A stretch of 64,000 bases of DNA from Gonatopus flavifemur (taxonomy: Eukaryota; Arthropoda; Insecta; Hymenoptera; Dryinidae), in contig JAFFJZ010000093.1 in assembly GCA_018340375.1 (NCBI GenBank), positions 301,469 to 365,468 on the forward strand. Direction: 5' to 3'. Positions 31,505-45,021 of the stretch are shown piece after piece. The notes below the pieces were generated by a model. That model was not told the DNA's origin, searched no databases, and was given only the letters and a program-made list of their open reading frames with translations. Both the position numbers and the translations under genes were made by a program. Each line of letters opens with the position of its first letter. The stretch's first letter is position 1.

Positions 31505-34500
31505 CAGGGACTCCCTGGAGACGATTTTCCTGTCCCTGGGAGATGTGGAGAGTCGGATTATATAGAAAAATTTTGCGTGTATCCACTAACGTGGCCAGTA
31601 CGAATTTTCAAATTCCGTCGAAATTCGTCTATCTTGTGTATGATGTTCGAGTGGCATGAACGAAGTTGAGCGAGGGTCAGGGACTTACTGGACACGATTT
31701 TCCTGTCACTGGGGGATGTGGGGAGTCGATTTATACAAGAAAATTTTGGGTGTATCCACCAACGTGACCATTACAAATGTGCAAATTCAGTCAGAATTCG
31801 TGTATCTTGTGTATGATGTTCGAGTGGCATGAACGAAGTTGAGCGAGGGTCAGGGACTTACTGGATACGATTTTCCTGACACTGGGGGGTGTGGAGAGTT
31901 GATTGATACAAGAAAATTCTGGGTGTATCCACCAACGTGGCCGGCACGAATTTTCAAAGTCAGTCAAAATTCGTCTGTCTCTTGTATGATGTTCGAGTGG
32001 CATGAACGAAGTTGAGCGAGGGTCAGGGACTCACTGGACACGATTTTCCTGTCACTGGGGGATGTGGAGGGTCGATTTATACGAGAAAATTTTGGGGGTA
32101 TCCACTAACGTGACCAGTACGAATTTTCAAAGTCAGTCAAAATTCGTGTATCTTGTGTATGATGTTCGAGTGGCATGAACGGAGTTGAGCGAGGGTCAGG
32201 GACTCACTGGACACGATTTTCCTGTCACTGGGGGATGTGGAGAGTCGATTTATACAAGAAAATTTTGGGTGTATCCACCAACGTGGCCAGTACGAATTTT
32301 CAAATTCAGTCAAAATTCGTGTATCTTGTGTATGATGTTCGAGTGGCATGAACGAAGTTGAGCGAGGGTCAGGGACTCACTGGACACGATTTTCCTGCCA
32401 CTGAGGGATGTGGAGAGTCGATTTATACAAGAAAATTTTGGGTGTATCCACTAACGTGACCAGTACGAATTTTCAAAGTCAGTCAAAATTCGTCTATCTT
32501 GTGTGTGATGTTCGAGTGGCATGAACGAAGTTGGGCGATGGTGAGGGACTCACTGGACACGATTTTCCTGTCACTGGGGGATGTGGAGAGTCGATTTATA
32601 CAAGAAAATTTTGGGTGTATGCACCAACGTGGCCAGTACGAATTTTCAAAGTCAGTCAAAATTCGTGTATCTTGTGTATGATGTTCGAGTGGCATGAACG
32701 AAGTTGAGCGAGGGTCAGGGACTTACTGGATACGATTTCCCTGACACTGGGGGGTGTGGAGAGTCGATTGATACGAGAAAATTTTGGGTGTATCCACTAA
32801 CGTGGCCAGTACGAATTTTCAAATTCAGTCGAAATTCGTCTATTTCTGGTATGATGTTCGAGTGGCATGAACGAAGTTGAGCGAGGGTCAGGGACTTACT
32901 GGACACGATTTTCCTGCCACTGGGGGGTGTGGAGAAACGATTAATACAAGAAAATTTTGGGGGTATCCACAAACGTGGCCAGTACGAATTTTCAAAGTCA
33001 GTCAAAATTCGTGTATCTTGTGTATGATGTTCGAGTGGCATGAACGAAGTTGAGCGAGGGTCAGGGACTCACTGGAGACGATTTTCCTGTCCCTGGGAGA
33101 TGTGGAGAGTCGGATTATATAGACAAATTTTGGGTGTATCCACTAACGTGGCCAGTACGAATTCTCAAAGTCAGTCAAAATTCGTGTATCTTGTGTATGA
33201 TGTTCGAGTGGCATGAACGAAGTTGAGCGAGGGTCAGGGACTCCCTGGAGACGATTTTTCTGTCCCTGGGAGATGTGGAGAGTCGGATTATATAGAAAAA
33301 TTTTGGGTGTATCCAGTAACGTCGCCAGTACGAATTTTCAAATTCCGTCGAAATTCGTCTATCTTGTGTATGATGTTCGAGTGGCATGAACGAAGTTGAG
33401 CGAGGGTCAGGGACTCACTGGACACGATTTTCCTGTCACTGGGGGATGTGGAGTGTCGATTTATACAAGAAAATTTTGGGTGTATCCACCAACGTGGTCA
33501 GTACGAATTTTCAAAGTCAGTCAAAATTCGTGTATCTTGTGTATGATGTTCGAGTGGCATGAACGAAGTTGAGCGAAGGTCAGGGACTTACTGGATACGA
33601 TTTTCCTGACACTGGGGGGTGTGGAGAGTCGATTGATACGAGAAAATTTTGGGTGTATCCACTAACGTGGCCAGTACGAATTTTCAAATTCAGTCGAAAT
33701 CCGTCTATTTCTGATATGATGTTCGAGTGGCATGAACGAAGTTGAGCGAGGGTCAGGGACTGACTGGACACGATTTTCCTGTCACTGGGGGATGTGGAGA
33801 GTCGATTTATACAAGAAAATTTTGGGTGTATCCACCAACGTGGCCAGTACGAATCTTCAAATTCAGTCGAAATTCGTCCATCTTGTGTATGATGTTCGAA
33901 TCGCATGAACGAAGTTGAGCGAGGTTCAGGGACTTACTGGATACGATTTTTCCTTCACGGGGGGAGGCGGAGAGTCGATTTATACAAGAAAATTTTGGGT
34001 GTATCCACCAACGTGGCCAGTACGAATTTTCAAAGTCAGTCAAAATTCGTGTATCTTGTGTATGATGTTCGAGTGGCATTAACGAAGCTGAGCGAGGGTC
34101 AGGGACTTACTAGATACGATTTTCCTGACACTGAGGGGTGTGGAGAGTCGATTGATACAAGAAAATTCTGGGTGTATCCACTAACGTGGCCAGTACGAAT
34201 TGTCAAATTCAGTCGAAATTCGTCTATCTCTTATATGATGTTCGAGTGGCATGAACGAAGTTGAGCGAGGGTCAGGGACTCACTGGACACGATTTTCCTG
34301 TCACTGGGGGATGTGGAGGGTCGATTTATACGAGAAAATTTTGGGGGTATCCACTAACGTGACCAGTACGAATTTTCAAAGTCAGTCAAAATTCGTGTAT
34401 CTTGTGTATGATGTTCGATTGGCATGAACGAAGTTGAGCGAGGGTCAGAGACTTACTGGACACGATTTCCCTGCCACTGGGGGATGTGGAGAGTCGATTT

Positions 34501-35428
34501 ATACAAGAAAATTTTGGGTGTATCCACAAACGTGGCCAGTACGAATTTTCAAATTCAGTCAAAATTCGTGTATCTTGTGTATGATGTTCGAGTGGCATGA
34601 ACGAAGTTGAGCGAGGGTCAGGGACTCACTGGACACGATTTTCCTGCCACTGAGGGATGTGGAGAGTCGATTTATACAAGAAAATTTTGGGTGTATCCAC
34701 TAACGTGACCAGTACGAATTTTCAAAGTCAGTCAAAATTCGTCTATCTTGTGTGTGATGTTCGAGTGGCATGAACGAAGTTGGGCGATGGTCAGGGACTC
34801 ACTGGACACGATTTTCCTGTCACTGGGGGATGTGGAGAGTCGATTTATACAAGAAAATTTTGGGTGTATGCACCAACGTGGCCAGTACGAATTTTCAAAG
34901 TCAGTCAAAATTCGTGTATCTTGTGTATGATGTTCGAGTGGCATGAACGAAGTTGAGCGAGGGTCAGGGACTTACTGGATACGATTTTCCCGACACTGGG
35001 GGGTGTGGAGAGTCGATTGATACGAGAAAATTTTGGGTGTATCCACTAACGTGGCCAGTACGAATTTTCAAATTCAGTCGAAATTCGTCTATTTCTGGTA
35101 TGATGTTCGAGTGGCATGAACGAAGTTGAGCGAGGGTCAGGGACTCACTGGACACGATTTTCCTGTCACTGGGGGATGTGGAGAGTCGATTTATACAAGA
35201 AAATTTTGGGTGTATCCACCAACGTGGCCAGTACGAATCTTCAAATTCAGTCGAAATTCGTCTATCTCTTGTATGATGTTCGATTGGCATGAACGAAGTT
35301 GAGCGAGGGTCAGGGACTTACTGGACACGATTTTCCTTCCACGGGGGGATGCGGAGAGTCGATTTATACAAGAAAATTTTGGGTGTATCCACTAACGTGG
35401 CCATTACGAATTTTCAAAGTCAGTCAAA
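31505..35428 (+). repeat. Satellite segmental duplication, copy A
   Basis: Matches 36175-39925 nearly base for base, including rare variants such as ttttgcgtgtatcc (31570 and 36240) and aacgtggccggcacg (31935 and 36605). The offset is 4671 bp (27 monomers) at first and 4496 bp (26 monomers) after about 33317, because copy B lacks one monomer. Confidence 0.85.
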
Positions 35429-36174
35429 ATTCGTGTATCTTGTGTATGATGTTCGAGTGGCATTAACGAAGCTGAGCGAGGGTCAGGGACTTACTGGATA
35501 CGATTTTCCTGACACTGGGGGGTGTGGAGAGTCGATTGATACAAGAAAATCCTGGGTGTATCCACTAACGTGGCCAGTACGAATTGTCAAATTCAGTCGA
35601 AATTCGTCTATCTCTTATATGATGTTCGAGTGGCATGAACGAAGTTGAGCGAGGGTCAGGGACTCACTGGACACGATTTTCCTGCCACTGAGGGATGTGG
35701 AGAGTCGATTTATACAAGAAAATTTTGGGTGTATCCACTAACGTGACCAGTACGAATTTTCAAAGTCAGTCAAAATTCGTCTATCTTGTGTGTGATGTTC
35801 GAGTGGCATGAACGAAGTTGGGCGATGGTCAGGGACTCACTGGACACGATTTTCCTGTCACTGGGGGATGTGGAGAGTCGATTTATACAAGAAATCTTTG
35901 GGTGTATGCACCAACGTGGCCAGTACGAATTTTCAAAGTCAGTCAAAATTCGTGTATCTTGTGTATGATGTTCGAGTGGCATGAACGAAGTTGAGCGAGG
36001 GTCAGGGACTTACTGGATACGATTTTCCTGACACTGGAGGGTGTGGAGAGTCGATTGATACGAGAAAATTTTGGGTGTATCCACTAACGTGGCCAGTACG
36101 AATTTTCAAATTCAGTCGAAATTCGTCTATTTCTGGTATGATGTTCGAGTGGCATGAACGAAGTTGAGCGAGGG

Positions 36175-39100
36175 TCAGGGACTCCCTGGAGACGATTTTC
36201 CTGTCCCTGGGAGATGTGGAGAGTCGGATTATATAGAAAAATTTTGCGTGTATCCACTAACGTGGCCAGTACGAATTTTCAAATTCCGTCGAAATTCGTC
36301 TATCTTGTGTATGATGTTCGAGTGGCATGAAGGAAGTTGAGGGAGGGTCAGGGACTTACTGGACACGATTTTCCTGTCACTGGGGGATGTGGGGAGTCGA
36401 TTTATACAAGAAAATTTTGGGTGTATCCACCAACGTGACCAGTACAAATGTGCAAATTCAGTCAGAATTCGTGTATCTTGTGTATGATGTTCGAGTGGCA
36501 TGAACGAAGTTGAGCGAGGGTCAGGGACTTACTGGATACGATTTTCCTGACACTGGGGGGTGTGGAGAGTTGATTGATACAAGAAAATTCTGGGTGTATC
36601 CACCAACGTGGCCGGCACGAATTTTCAAAGTCAGTCAAAATTCGTCTGTCTCTTGTATGATGTTCGAGTGGCATGAACGAAGTTGAGCGAGGGTCAGGGA
36701 CTCACTGGACACGATTTTCCTGTCACTGGGGGATGTGGAGGGTCGATTTATACGAGAAAATTTTGGGGGTATCCACTAACGTGACCAGTACGAATTTTCA
36801 AAGTCAGTCAAAATTCGTGTATCTTGTGTATGATGTTCGAGTGGCATGAACGGAGTTGAGCGAGGGTCAGGGACTCACTGGACACGATTTTCCTGTCACT
36901 GGGGGATGTGGAGAGTCGATTTATACAAGAAAATTTTGGGTGTATCCACCAACGTGGCCAGTACGAATTTTCAAATTCAGTCAAAATTCGTGTATCTTGT
37001 GTATGATGTTCGAGTGGCATGAACGAAGTTGAGCGAGGTCAGGGACTCACTGGACACGATTTTCCTGCCACTGAGGGATGTGGAGAGTCGATTTATACAA
37101 GAAAATTTTGGGTGTATCCACTAACGTGACCAGTACGAATTTTCAAAGTCAGTCAAAATTCGTCTATCTTGTGTGTGATGTTCGAGTGGCATGAACGAAG
37201 TTGGGCGATGGTCAGGGACTCACTGGACACGATTTTCCTGTCACTGGGGGATGTGGAGAGTCGATTTATACAAGAAAATTTTGGGTGTATGCACCAACGT
37301 GGCCAGTACGAATTTTCAAAGTCAGTCAAAATTCGTGTATCTTGTGTATGATGTTCGAGTGGCATGAACGAAGTTGAGCGAGGTCAGGGACTTACTGGAT
37401 ACGATTTCCCTGACACTGGGGGGTGTGGAGAGTCGATTGATACGAGAAAATTTTGGGTGTATCCACTAACGTGGCCAGTACGAATTTTCAAATTCAGTCG
37501 AAATTCGTCTATTTCTGGTATGATGTTCGAGTGGCATGAACGAAGTTGAGCGAGGGTCAGGGACTTACTGGACACGATTTTCCTGCCACTGGGGGGTGTG
37601 GAGAAACGATTAATACAAGAAAATTTTGGGGGTATCCACAAACGTGGCCAGTACGAATTTTCAAAGTCAGTCAAAATTCGTGTATCTTGTGTATGATGTT
37701 CGAGTGGCATGAACGAAGTTGAGCGAGGGTCAGGGACTCACTGGAGACGATTTTCCTGTCCCTGGGAGATGTGGAGAGTCGGATTATATAGACAAATTTT
37801 GGGTGTATCCACTAACGTGGCCAGTACGAATTCTCAAAGTCAGTCAAAATTCGTGTATCTTGTGTATGATGTTCGAGTGGCATGAACGAAGTTGAGCGAG
37901 GGTCAGGGACTCCCTGGAGACGATTTTTCTGTCCCTGGGAGATGTGGAGAGTCGGATTATATAGAAAAATTTTGGGTGTATCCACCAACGTGGTCAGTAC
38001 GAATTTTCAAAGTCAGTCAAAATTCGTGTATCTTGTGTATGATGTTCGAGTGGCATGAACGAAGTTGAGCGAAGGTCAGGGACTTACTGGATACGATTTT
38101 CCTGACACTGGGGGGTGTGGAGAGTCGATTGATACGAGAAAATTTTGGGTGTATCCACTAACGTGGCCAGTACGAATTTTCAAATTCAGTCGAAATCCGT
38201 CTATTTCTGGTATGATGTTCGAGTGGCATGAACGAAGTTGAGCGAGGGTCAGGGACTCACTGGACACGATTTTCCTGTCACTGGGGGATGTGGAGAGTCG
38301 ATTTATACAAGAAAATTTTGGGTGTATCCACCAACGTGGCCAGTACGAATCTTCAAATTCAGTCGAAATTCGTCCATCTTGTGTATGATGTTCGAATCGC
38401 ATGAACGAAGTTGAGCGAGGTTCAGGGACTTACTGGATACGATTTTTCCTTCACGGGGGGAGGCGGAGAGTCGATTTATACAAGAAAATTTTGGGTGTAT
38501 CCACCAACGTGGCCAGTACGAATTTTCAAAGTCAGTCAAAATTCGTGTATCTTGTGTATGATGTTCGAGTGGCATTAACGAAGCTGAGCGAGGGTCAGGG
38601 ACTTACTAGATACGATTTTCCTGACACTGAGGGGTGTGGAGAGTCGATTGATACAAGAAAATTCTGGGTGTATCCACTAACGTGGCCAGTACGAATTGTC
38701 AAATTCAGTCGAAATTCGTCTATCTCTTATATGATGTTCGAGTGGCATGAACGAAGTTGAGCGAGGGTCAGGGACTCACTGGACACGATTTTCCTGTCAC
38801 TGGGGGATGTGGAGGGTCGATTTATACGAGAAAATTTTGGGGGTATCCACTAACGTGACCAGTACGAATTTTCAAAGTCAGTCAAAATTCGTGTATCTTG
38901 TGTATGATGTTCGATTGGCATGAACGAAGTTGAGCGAGGGTCAGAGACTTACTGGACACGATTTCCCTGCCACTGGGGGATGTGGAGAGTCGATTTATAC
39001 AAGAAAATTTTGGGTGTATCCACAAACGTGGCCAGTACGAATTTTCAAATTCAGTCAAAATTCGTGTATCTTGTGTATGATGTTCGAGTGGCATGAACGA

Positions 39101-39925
39101 AGTTGAGCGAGGGTCAGGGACTCACTGGACACGATTTTCCTGCCACTGAGGGATGTGGAGAGTCGATTTATACAAGAAAATTTTGGGTGTATCCACTAAC
39201 GTGACCAGTACGAATTTTCAAAGTCAGTCAAAATTCGTCTATCTTGTGTGTGATGTTCGAGTGGCATGAACGAAGTTGGGCGATGGTCAGGGACTCACTG
39301 GACACGATTTTCCTGTCACTGGGGGATGTGGAGAGTCGATTTATACAAGAAAATTTTGGGTGTATGCACCAACGTGGCCAGTACGAATTTTCAAAGTCAG
39401 TCAAAATTCGTGTATCTTGTGTATGATGTTCGAGTGGCATGAACGAAGTTGAGCGAGGGTCAGGGACTTACTGGATACGATTTTCCCGACACTGGGGGGT
39501 GTGGAGAGTCGATTGATACGAGAAAATTTTGGGTGTATCCACTAACGTGGCCAGTACGAATTTTCAAATTCAGTCGAAATTCGTCTATTTCTGGTATGAT
39601 GTTCGAGTGGCATGAACGAAGTTGAGCGAGGGTCAGGGACTCACTGGACACGATTTTCCTGTCACTGGGGGATGTGGAGAGTCGATTTATACAAGAAAAT
39701 TTTGTGTGTATCCACCAACGTGGCCAGTACGAATCTTCAAATTCAGTCGAAATTCGTCTATCTCTTGTATGATGTTCGATTGGCATGAACGAAGTTGAGC
39801 GAGGGTCAGGGACTTACTGGACACGATTTTCCTTCCACGGGGGGATGCGGAGAGTCGATTTATACAAGAAAATTTTGGGTGTATCCACTAACGTGGCCAT
39901 TACGAATTTTCAAAGTCAGTCAAAA
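36175..39925 (+). repeat. Satellite segmental duplication, copy B
   Basis: Second copy of 31505-35428. It lacks exactly one 173-bp monomer, the join lying at ttttgggtgtatcca near 37992, and has two 1-bp deletions in gagggtcag (37035-37040 and 37380-37385). After 39925 it continues into sequence that matches 30930-31490 instead, so the array is a mosaic of several exchanges. Confidence 0.85.
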
Positions 39926-41727
39926 TTCGTCCATCTTGTGTATGATGTTCGAATCGCATGAACGAAGTTGAGCGAGGTTCAGGGACTTACTGGATACGAT
40001 TTTTCCTTCACGGGGGGAGGCGGAGAGTTGATTTATACAAGAAAATTTCGGGTGTATCTACTGACGTGGCCAGTACGAATTTTCAAAGTCAGTCAAAATT
40101 CGTCCATCTTGTGTATGATGTTCGAGTGGCATGAACGAAGTTGAGCGAGGGTCAGGGACTTACTGGATACGATTTTCCTGTCACTGGGGGATGTGGGGAG
40201 TCGATTTATACAAGAAAATTTCGGGTGTATCCATTAACGTGGCCAGTACGAATTTTCAAAGTCAGTCAAAATTCGTCTATCTCTTGTATGATGTTCGATT
40301 GGCATGAACGAAGTTGAGCGAGGGTCAGGGACTTACTGGACACGATTTTCCTGCCACTGGGGGATGTGGAGAGTCGATTTATACAAGAAAATTTTGGGTG
40401 TATCCACCAACGTGGCCAGTACGAATTTTCAAAGTCAGTCAAAATTCGTGTATCTTGTGTATGATGTTCGAGTGGCATTAACGAAGCTGAGCGAGGGTCA
40501 GGGACTTACTGGATACGATTTTCCTGACACTGGGGGGTGTGGAGAGTCGATTGATACAAGAAAATCCTGGGTGTATCCACTAACGTGGCCAGTACGAATT
40601 GTCAAATTCAGTCGAAATTCGTCTATCTCTTATATGATGTTCGAGTGGCATGAACGAAGTTGAGCGAGGGTCAGGGACTTACTGGACACGATTTTCCTGT
40701 CACTGGGGGATGTGGAGGGTCGATTTATACGAGAAAATTTTGGGGGTATCCACTAACGTGACCAGTACGAATTTTCAAAGTCAGTCAAAATTCGTGTATC
40801 TTGTGTATGATGTTCGAGTGGCATGAACGAAGTTGAGCGAGGGTCAGGGACTTACTGGATACGATTTTCCTGCCACTGGGGGATGTGGAGAGTCGATTCA
40901 TACAAGAAAATTTTGGGTGTATCCACTAACGTGCCCAGTACGATGGCATGTACATGACAGTGGCATGAACGAAGTTGAGCGAGGGTCAGGGACATACTGG
41001 ATTCGATTTTCCTGACACTGGGGGATGTGGAGAGTCGGATTATATAGAAAAATTTTGGGTGTCTCCACTAACGTGGCCAGTACGAATTTTCAAATTCAGT
41101 CGAAATTCGTCTATCTTGTGTATGATGTTCGAGTGGTATGAACGAATTTGAGCGAGGGTCAGGGACTTACTGGATCTGATTTCCCTGTCCCTGGGGTATC
41201 TGGAGAGTCAAATCATACAAGAAAATTCCGGGTGTATCCACTAACGTGGCTAGTACGATTTTCTCAATTCAGTCAAATGTCGTCTATCTTGTGCATGATT
41301 CTTCGGTGGCATGAACGAAGTCGAGCGAGGGTCAGGGATACACGGAACATGATTTTCCTGTCACTGGGTGATGTGGACAGTCAAAGCACCGACGAAAATT
41401 CCGGTCGTATCCCCTCACGTGGCCGGTACAACTCTTCAAAGTCAGTCAAAGTCCGTCTATATTCCGCATGGTGTCGGGTCGGCTCGAACGCAGTTGAACG
41501 AGGATCAGGGATCAACAGGATCCGATTTTCCCCTTACGGGGAGATGTGGAGAATCGAAATATACGGAAAAATTCTGGGTTCATCCATTCACGTCGCTGGT
41601 ACGATTCCCTCAATCCACCCGTAGTTCTATCCACTGCATGATCTGTTCGATACGGAAACGGGGCCTAACGCTGCTGGCTTATCAATGGGATAAGATTTCC
41701 CTGTCACCGCGTGATGTTGAAAGTTGA

Positions 41728-42440
41728 AATATAAGCGAACGCCTACTGAATCATTGAATTCCTGCGCCAAGCACTTCCCCAACCAATTCATATCCAACGT
41801 CTCTGCCACGGGAGTATCATAACCTAATCATTCTTTGCATCCTGATATTCGTGGGGGCACTGTTCGAATCAGGAAGTTCATCAAATTTTGTGACTTCGAT
41901 TTTCCGTTTTGACTCCATAAACGATTCAAACTCCAACAACATATATCATATCTCTTCAACGGGGGTATCATAACCTAATCATTCTGTGCGTTCTGATATT
42001 CGTGAGGGAATTGTTCGAATCAGGAGGTCCATCAAATTTTGTGACCTCGAATTTTCGTTTTGATTCAATAAACAATTCAAATTCCAACAACATCAACTTG
42101 TATTTATCGATCCAAAGTTCTTGTGAATAACCTCTGGATGATATATACAACTATTTCTCATAATTCTCCTCGGTCGTGCCTCTGTTGAAATGTCGTCAAC
42201 ATAACCCCATCATGCGCGCGCATAACCTCCTCTCGATTAGTCATCGCCTGAGAACCCCTGGCATATAAGTTTGGTTCCTTGTCATTGGCGCTCGGTAGTA
42301 AGGAGTAGGGATATAGTACCGCCTAATGAGCGAGAATTCAAGTGGATGAGTGGGGATGTCGTGATCCACTTCCAGATTTCTTAAAACGAATTCGTTTACT
42401 GAAACGATTCAAACTTCTATCCTATCAATACTGATTGATC
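41728..42440. repeat. Tandem duplication of about 151 bp, then unique sequence
   Basis: 41811-41960 and 41962-42095 are diverged direct copies (both contain gtatcataacctaatcattct-type starts and attcaaa…tccaacaacat ends). The rest, 42100-42440, has no recognised feature. Confidence 0.65.
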
Positions 42441-42657
42441 ATCCGTGGGGTTGTCTGTATGTCTGTCTGTCTGTACCAGGGATAACTCTGGAACGAGTGG
42501 ACCAAATTGGATGAAATTTATAGAGGACCTTCTTCGAACCCATCCCCCGAGACCATTGTTTTTTTATTGCAATCGGACAAGTCCTACTTTTTTTTCAATT
42601 TTCCTCTGAAAAAATAGGTGATCTCGGAAAAAATTTTCTCCGCTGTATACATATATA
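42441..42657. repeat. GTCT microsatellite with a dispersed-repeat look
   Basis: tgtctgtctgtctgt at about 42457-42475 followed by ggataactctggaacgagtgg. I recall similar sequence from arthropod repeats, but no second copy is present here. Confidence 0.35.
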
Positions 42658-42794
42658 TACAGGGTGGTGCAAAAGTCTGGATACACCCTAATAACTCCTG
42701 GACGGGTGGAGATAATGAGATAATTTTTCTTTAAAATTCAACGGGGGAACAAAATCTACCATACTAGGAGGGTGTACTAGTAGGGTCCTCAATC

Positions 42795-43061
42795 TTGAAG
42801 GGCACAACAGGGAGGGGGGGGGGGATCTTGAATGAGGTGTGGAGGCTCGCGATAGCTCATTTGATGGAGATTTTCAGCCCGAATACAGCCGTTTTTTGTT
42901 TTTTGAAATCGGTCAATTTTTCGTCGAATTATGACCACTTGAAGATTGTTCTGGGAGCAGTCAGAGCCGGCGTAAACCTTCCTAACTCCCCATCGGATGA
43001 AGATCTTTGGATGTTATTTTTTAATCAAATGGGGGGGGGGGCGCATGATGTATCATTGTAG
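42795..43061 (+). other. Arm reading frame, not supported as a gene
   Basis: An 88-codon frame in the left arm is matched by a 72-codon frame in the right arm (51025-51243, minus). Both contain LAIAHLMEIFSPNTAV and VLGAVRAGVNLPNSPSD. They differ by only a few residues, but that follows from the arms being inverted copies. No domain is recognisable. Confidence 0.3.
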
Positions 43062-43180
43062 GGAAGTGGATTCCCGAAAACAATCCGAAATGATGAATAA
43101 TAATGGATCCATCAACGTATCAAGATGAATAAGAAATAAGTGCAGAAGGATTGCACACATTACATAGCCCCCTAGCCAAA

Positions 43181-43700
43181 GTACCTCCTCCAACATTCTC
43201 ACACTAGCGTTCCACGCCGCACTCGCCTTATAACGTCTTCAAAACGGTTGATTCAGGATTTTTCACAAGCTTTTCTGACCTGTTCATTCGAATCATAATT
43301 TTCATTTTTTGTTGTGTTCCTCACCATTTCTGGCCACTTTCGATCATTTCCCACCATTTTACGGTACTTTCGACAATTCAGGGTTCCCCCAAAATTTGGA
43401 GAGTCATTTTCCCTGACTTTCACTGACCATGTTCGAAATTTTCCCTGACTCTCAAATAAGTATACCCAGATAGCACACAAGTTGCTTCAAATTGTACCAA
43501 ACCAATCAATTTGTTTCCACAAATGGAAATAGCAAATCCGAAATACTTGAAGCAAGTTGGGATAACTTAGGACGCCACTAAGCAAACTCAGCTTATAAAT
43601 GAAATTGTGGAATTGTCATGATTCATGATGGAATATTGTTACAATTTACCAGTATATCGCATCGTCACCAAATTCCTTTGAATATGAGTGTGATAAGTAC
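43181..43700. repeat. TTTCCCTGAC repeat and short hairpin
   Basis: 43380-43455 is the dispersed TTTCCCTGACT repeat. 43468-43565 has the short inverted pair caagttgcttcaa / ttgaagcaagttg. Otherwise no feature. Confidence 0.5.
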
Positions 43701-43703
43701 ATA

Positions 43704-45021
43704 CATTCTGTCAAAAAAGTACCGGGAATTCTTGAATAAAACACAAAATATTTTTCATTCTTCCAAATCTATTGTATCGCCTTCAAAGTAGTCCCCTTCC
43801 GAAATGATACATTTATGCCAACAAACAATCCAATCATCAAAACATTTTTTATACGCTTTTTCCGGAATCGATTTCAGTTCTCGCTGCGAATTCTCTTTAA
43901 TATCTTCTATCAATTCAAAACGGGTGCCTCGAAGTGGTAATTCAAGATTAGGGAACAGAAGAAGGTCGGCTGGAGCCAGATCAGGTAAATACGGTGGCTG
44001 TTCGATGATATTTGTTGAGTTTTTGGCCAAAACTTGGTTCACAATGAGAGCTTTGTGAGATGGTGCATTACCGTGATGCTAAATCCATGAATTTTCTTTC
44101 CACAAATCTGGCCTTTTTCGACGAATTTGCTCTCTTAAACGCCGCATAACGCTTAGATGATATTCTTTATTCACCGTCTGACCTTCTGACAAGAATTTCG
44201 AATGTACAACACTGCGATAATCAAAAAACACAGTCAACATTACCTCAACTTTTGATCGGCTTTGGCGTGGCTTTTTCGGTTTCGGCTCAGCTGGAAGCCG
44301 CCACTCCGAAGTTTGTTGACTGGTTTGCATGTCATATTCGTAAAACCATGTGTCGTCACCTGTTATAATGCGCGTTATGAATGTGGAGTCGAAATTGACT
44401 CGTTCTAGCATGTCTTCAGCGACCTGTACGCGATTCAGTTTTTGGAGAAAATTCAAGTCTTTCAGAACTAATCGAGCGGCAACGCGCTTCATGTCCGAAC
44501 AATCATGTAAAATAGTACGAACTGATTCGTAAGACACAGAAAGTTGACTTGCTATCTCTCTCAAACTTAAGTGACGATTTTCAGTCACCATTTCCTTCAC
44601 TTTATCGATATTAACTCCAGTTAAAGACGTCGATGGACGACCAGAGCGAGGCAAATCTTCCACCACATCTCGACCACTTTTGAATGCACTGTACCGCTCA
44701 TATGCACGTGTTTTTGATAGAGTCAATTTACCGTAAGCCTTCTCCAACATTTCCAGCGATTCGGCACACGAAATTCCATTTGCAACGCAAAATTTAAAAC
44801 AAATTCTTTGTTCAATCTTTGTATCCATTGTGACAATCGCGGGACACACTTGAGAGAACTGAAAAGATCGAGCACTATAAACAAATTGAATGACAGATAA
44901 CAGTCGAACTCCGCGTCAATATACAGGACGAATGTACCAACTTAACAACAAAAAGAATGTTGACAAACCCGTTAGCCGCACTTTTTAAATGATCAATTCC
45001 CGGTACTTTTTTGACAGAATG
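43704..45021 (-). mobile_element. mariner transposon 2, complete ends, dead
   Basis: TA at 43702-43703, then CATTCTGTCAAAAAAGTACC; the mirror image ends at 45021 followed by TA. Inverted repeats are about 27 bp and length 1318 bp, as expected for mariner. The ends differ from the 3750-4993 copy, so it is another subfamily. The transposase is on the minus strand. Confidence 0.9.
43755..44828 (-). pseudogene. mariner transposase 2, inactivated
   Basis: Start chosen at the Met of MDTKIEQRICFKFC (44828), the usual N-terminus of this SETMAR-like mariner group; the open frame runs on upstream to 44849. The paired helix-turn-helix region and EDLPRSGRPSTS linker are followed by the first catalytic Asp (ITGDDTWFYEYD). 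A TAG stop after KENSWI (44079-44081) interrupts the frame, which then continues in phase. The second catalytic Asp is Gly (HHGNAPSH). The third is kept (LAPADLLLF). Full length is about 357 codons, slightly longer than typical. Apart from one stop and the D-to-G change it is well preserved, so it is younger than the 3826-4823 copy. Confidence 0.9.

Larger units (their letters stand above)
27034..41727 (+). repeat. Satellite array, 173-bp monomer, about 85 copies
   Basis: Head-to-tail monomers with landmarks tgtatgatgttcgagtgg, gaacgaagttgagcgagg, gatgtggagagtcgat, attttgggtgtatccac and gtggccagtacgaat. The period of 173 bp follows from features recurring at 173, 346 and their multiples. Several monomer subtypes alternate, for example gtcactgggggatgtgg, gtccctgggagatgtgg, ccttccacggggggatg and gacactggggggtgtgg. 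Because 173 is not a multiple of 3 and the unit has few stops, frames of 60-119 codons recur on both strands; none is a gene. Short internal deletions occur near 30035 and 40945. Divergence rises steadily after about 41100 to the right edge. Confidence 0.95.

Noticed and set aside
27034..41727. Dozens of open frames of 60-119 codons on both strands of the satellite
   Set aside because: They recur at 173-bp multiples on both strands and shift frame from unit to unit because 173 is not divisible by 3. They are a property of the monomer, not genes.
27034..41727. A possible CENP-B-box-like TTCG motif (acttcgttcatgcc) in each monomer
   Set aside because: The spacing and the CGGG half of the box do not match; only the TTCG is shared.
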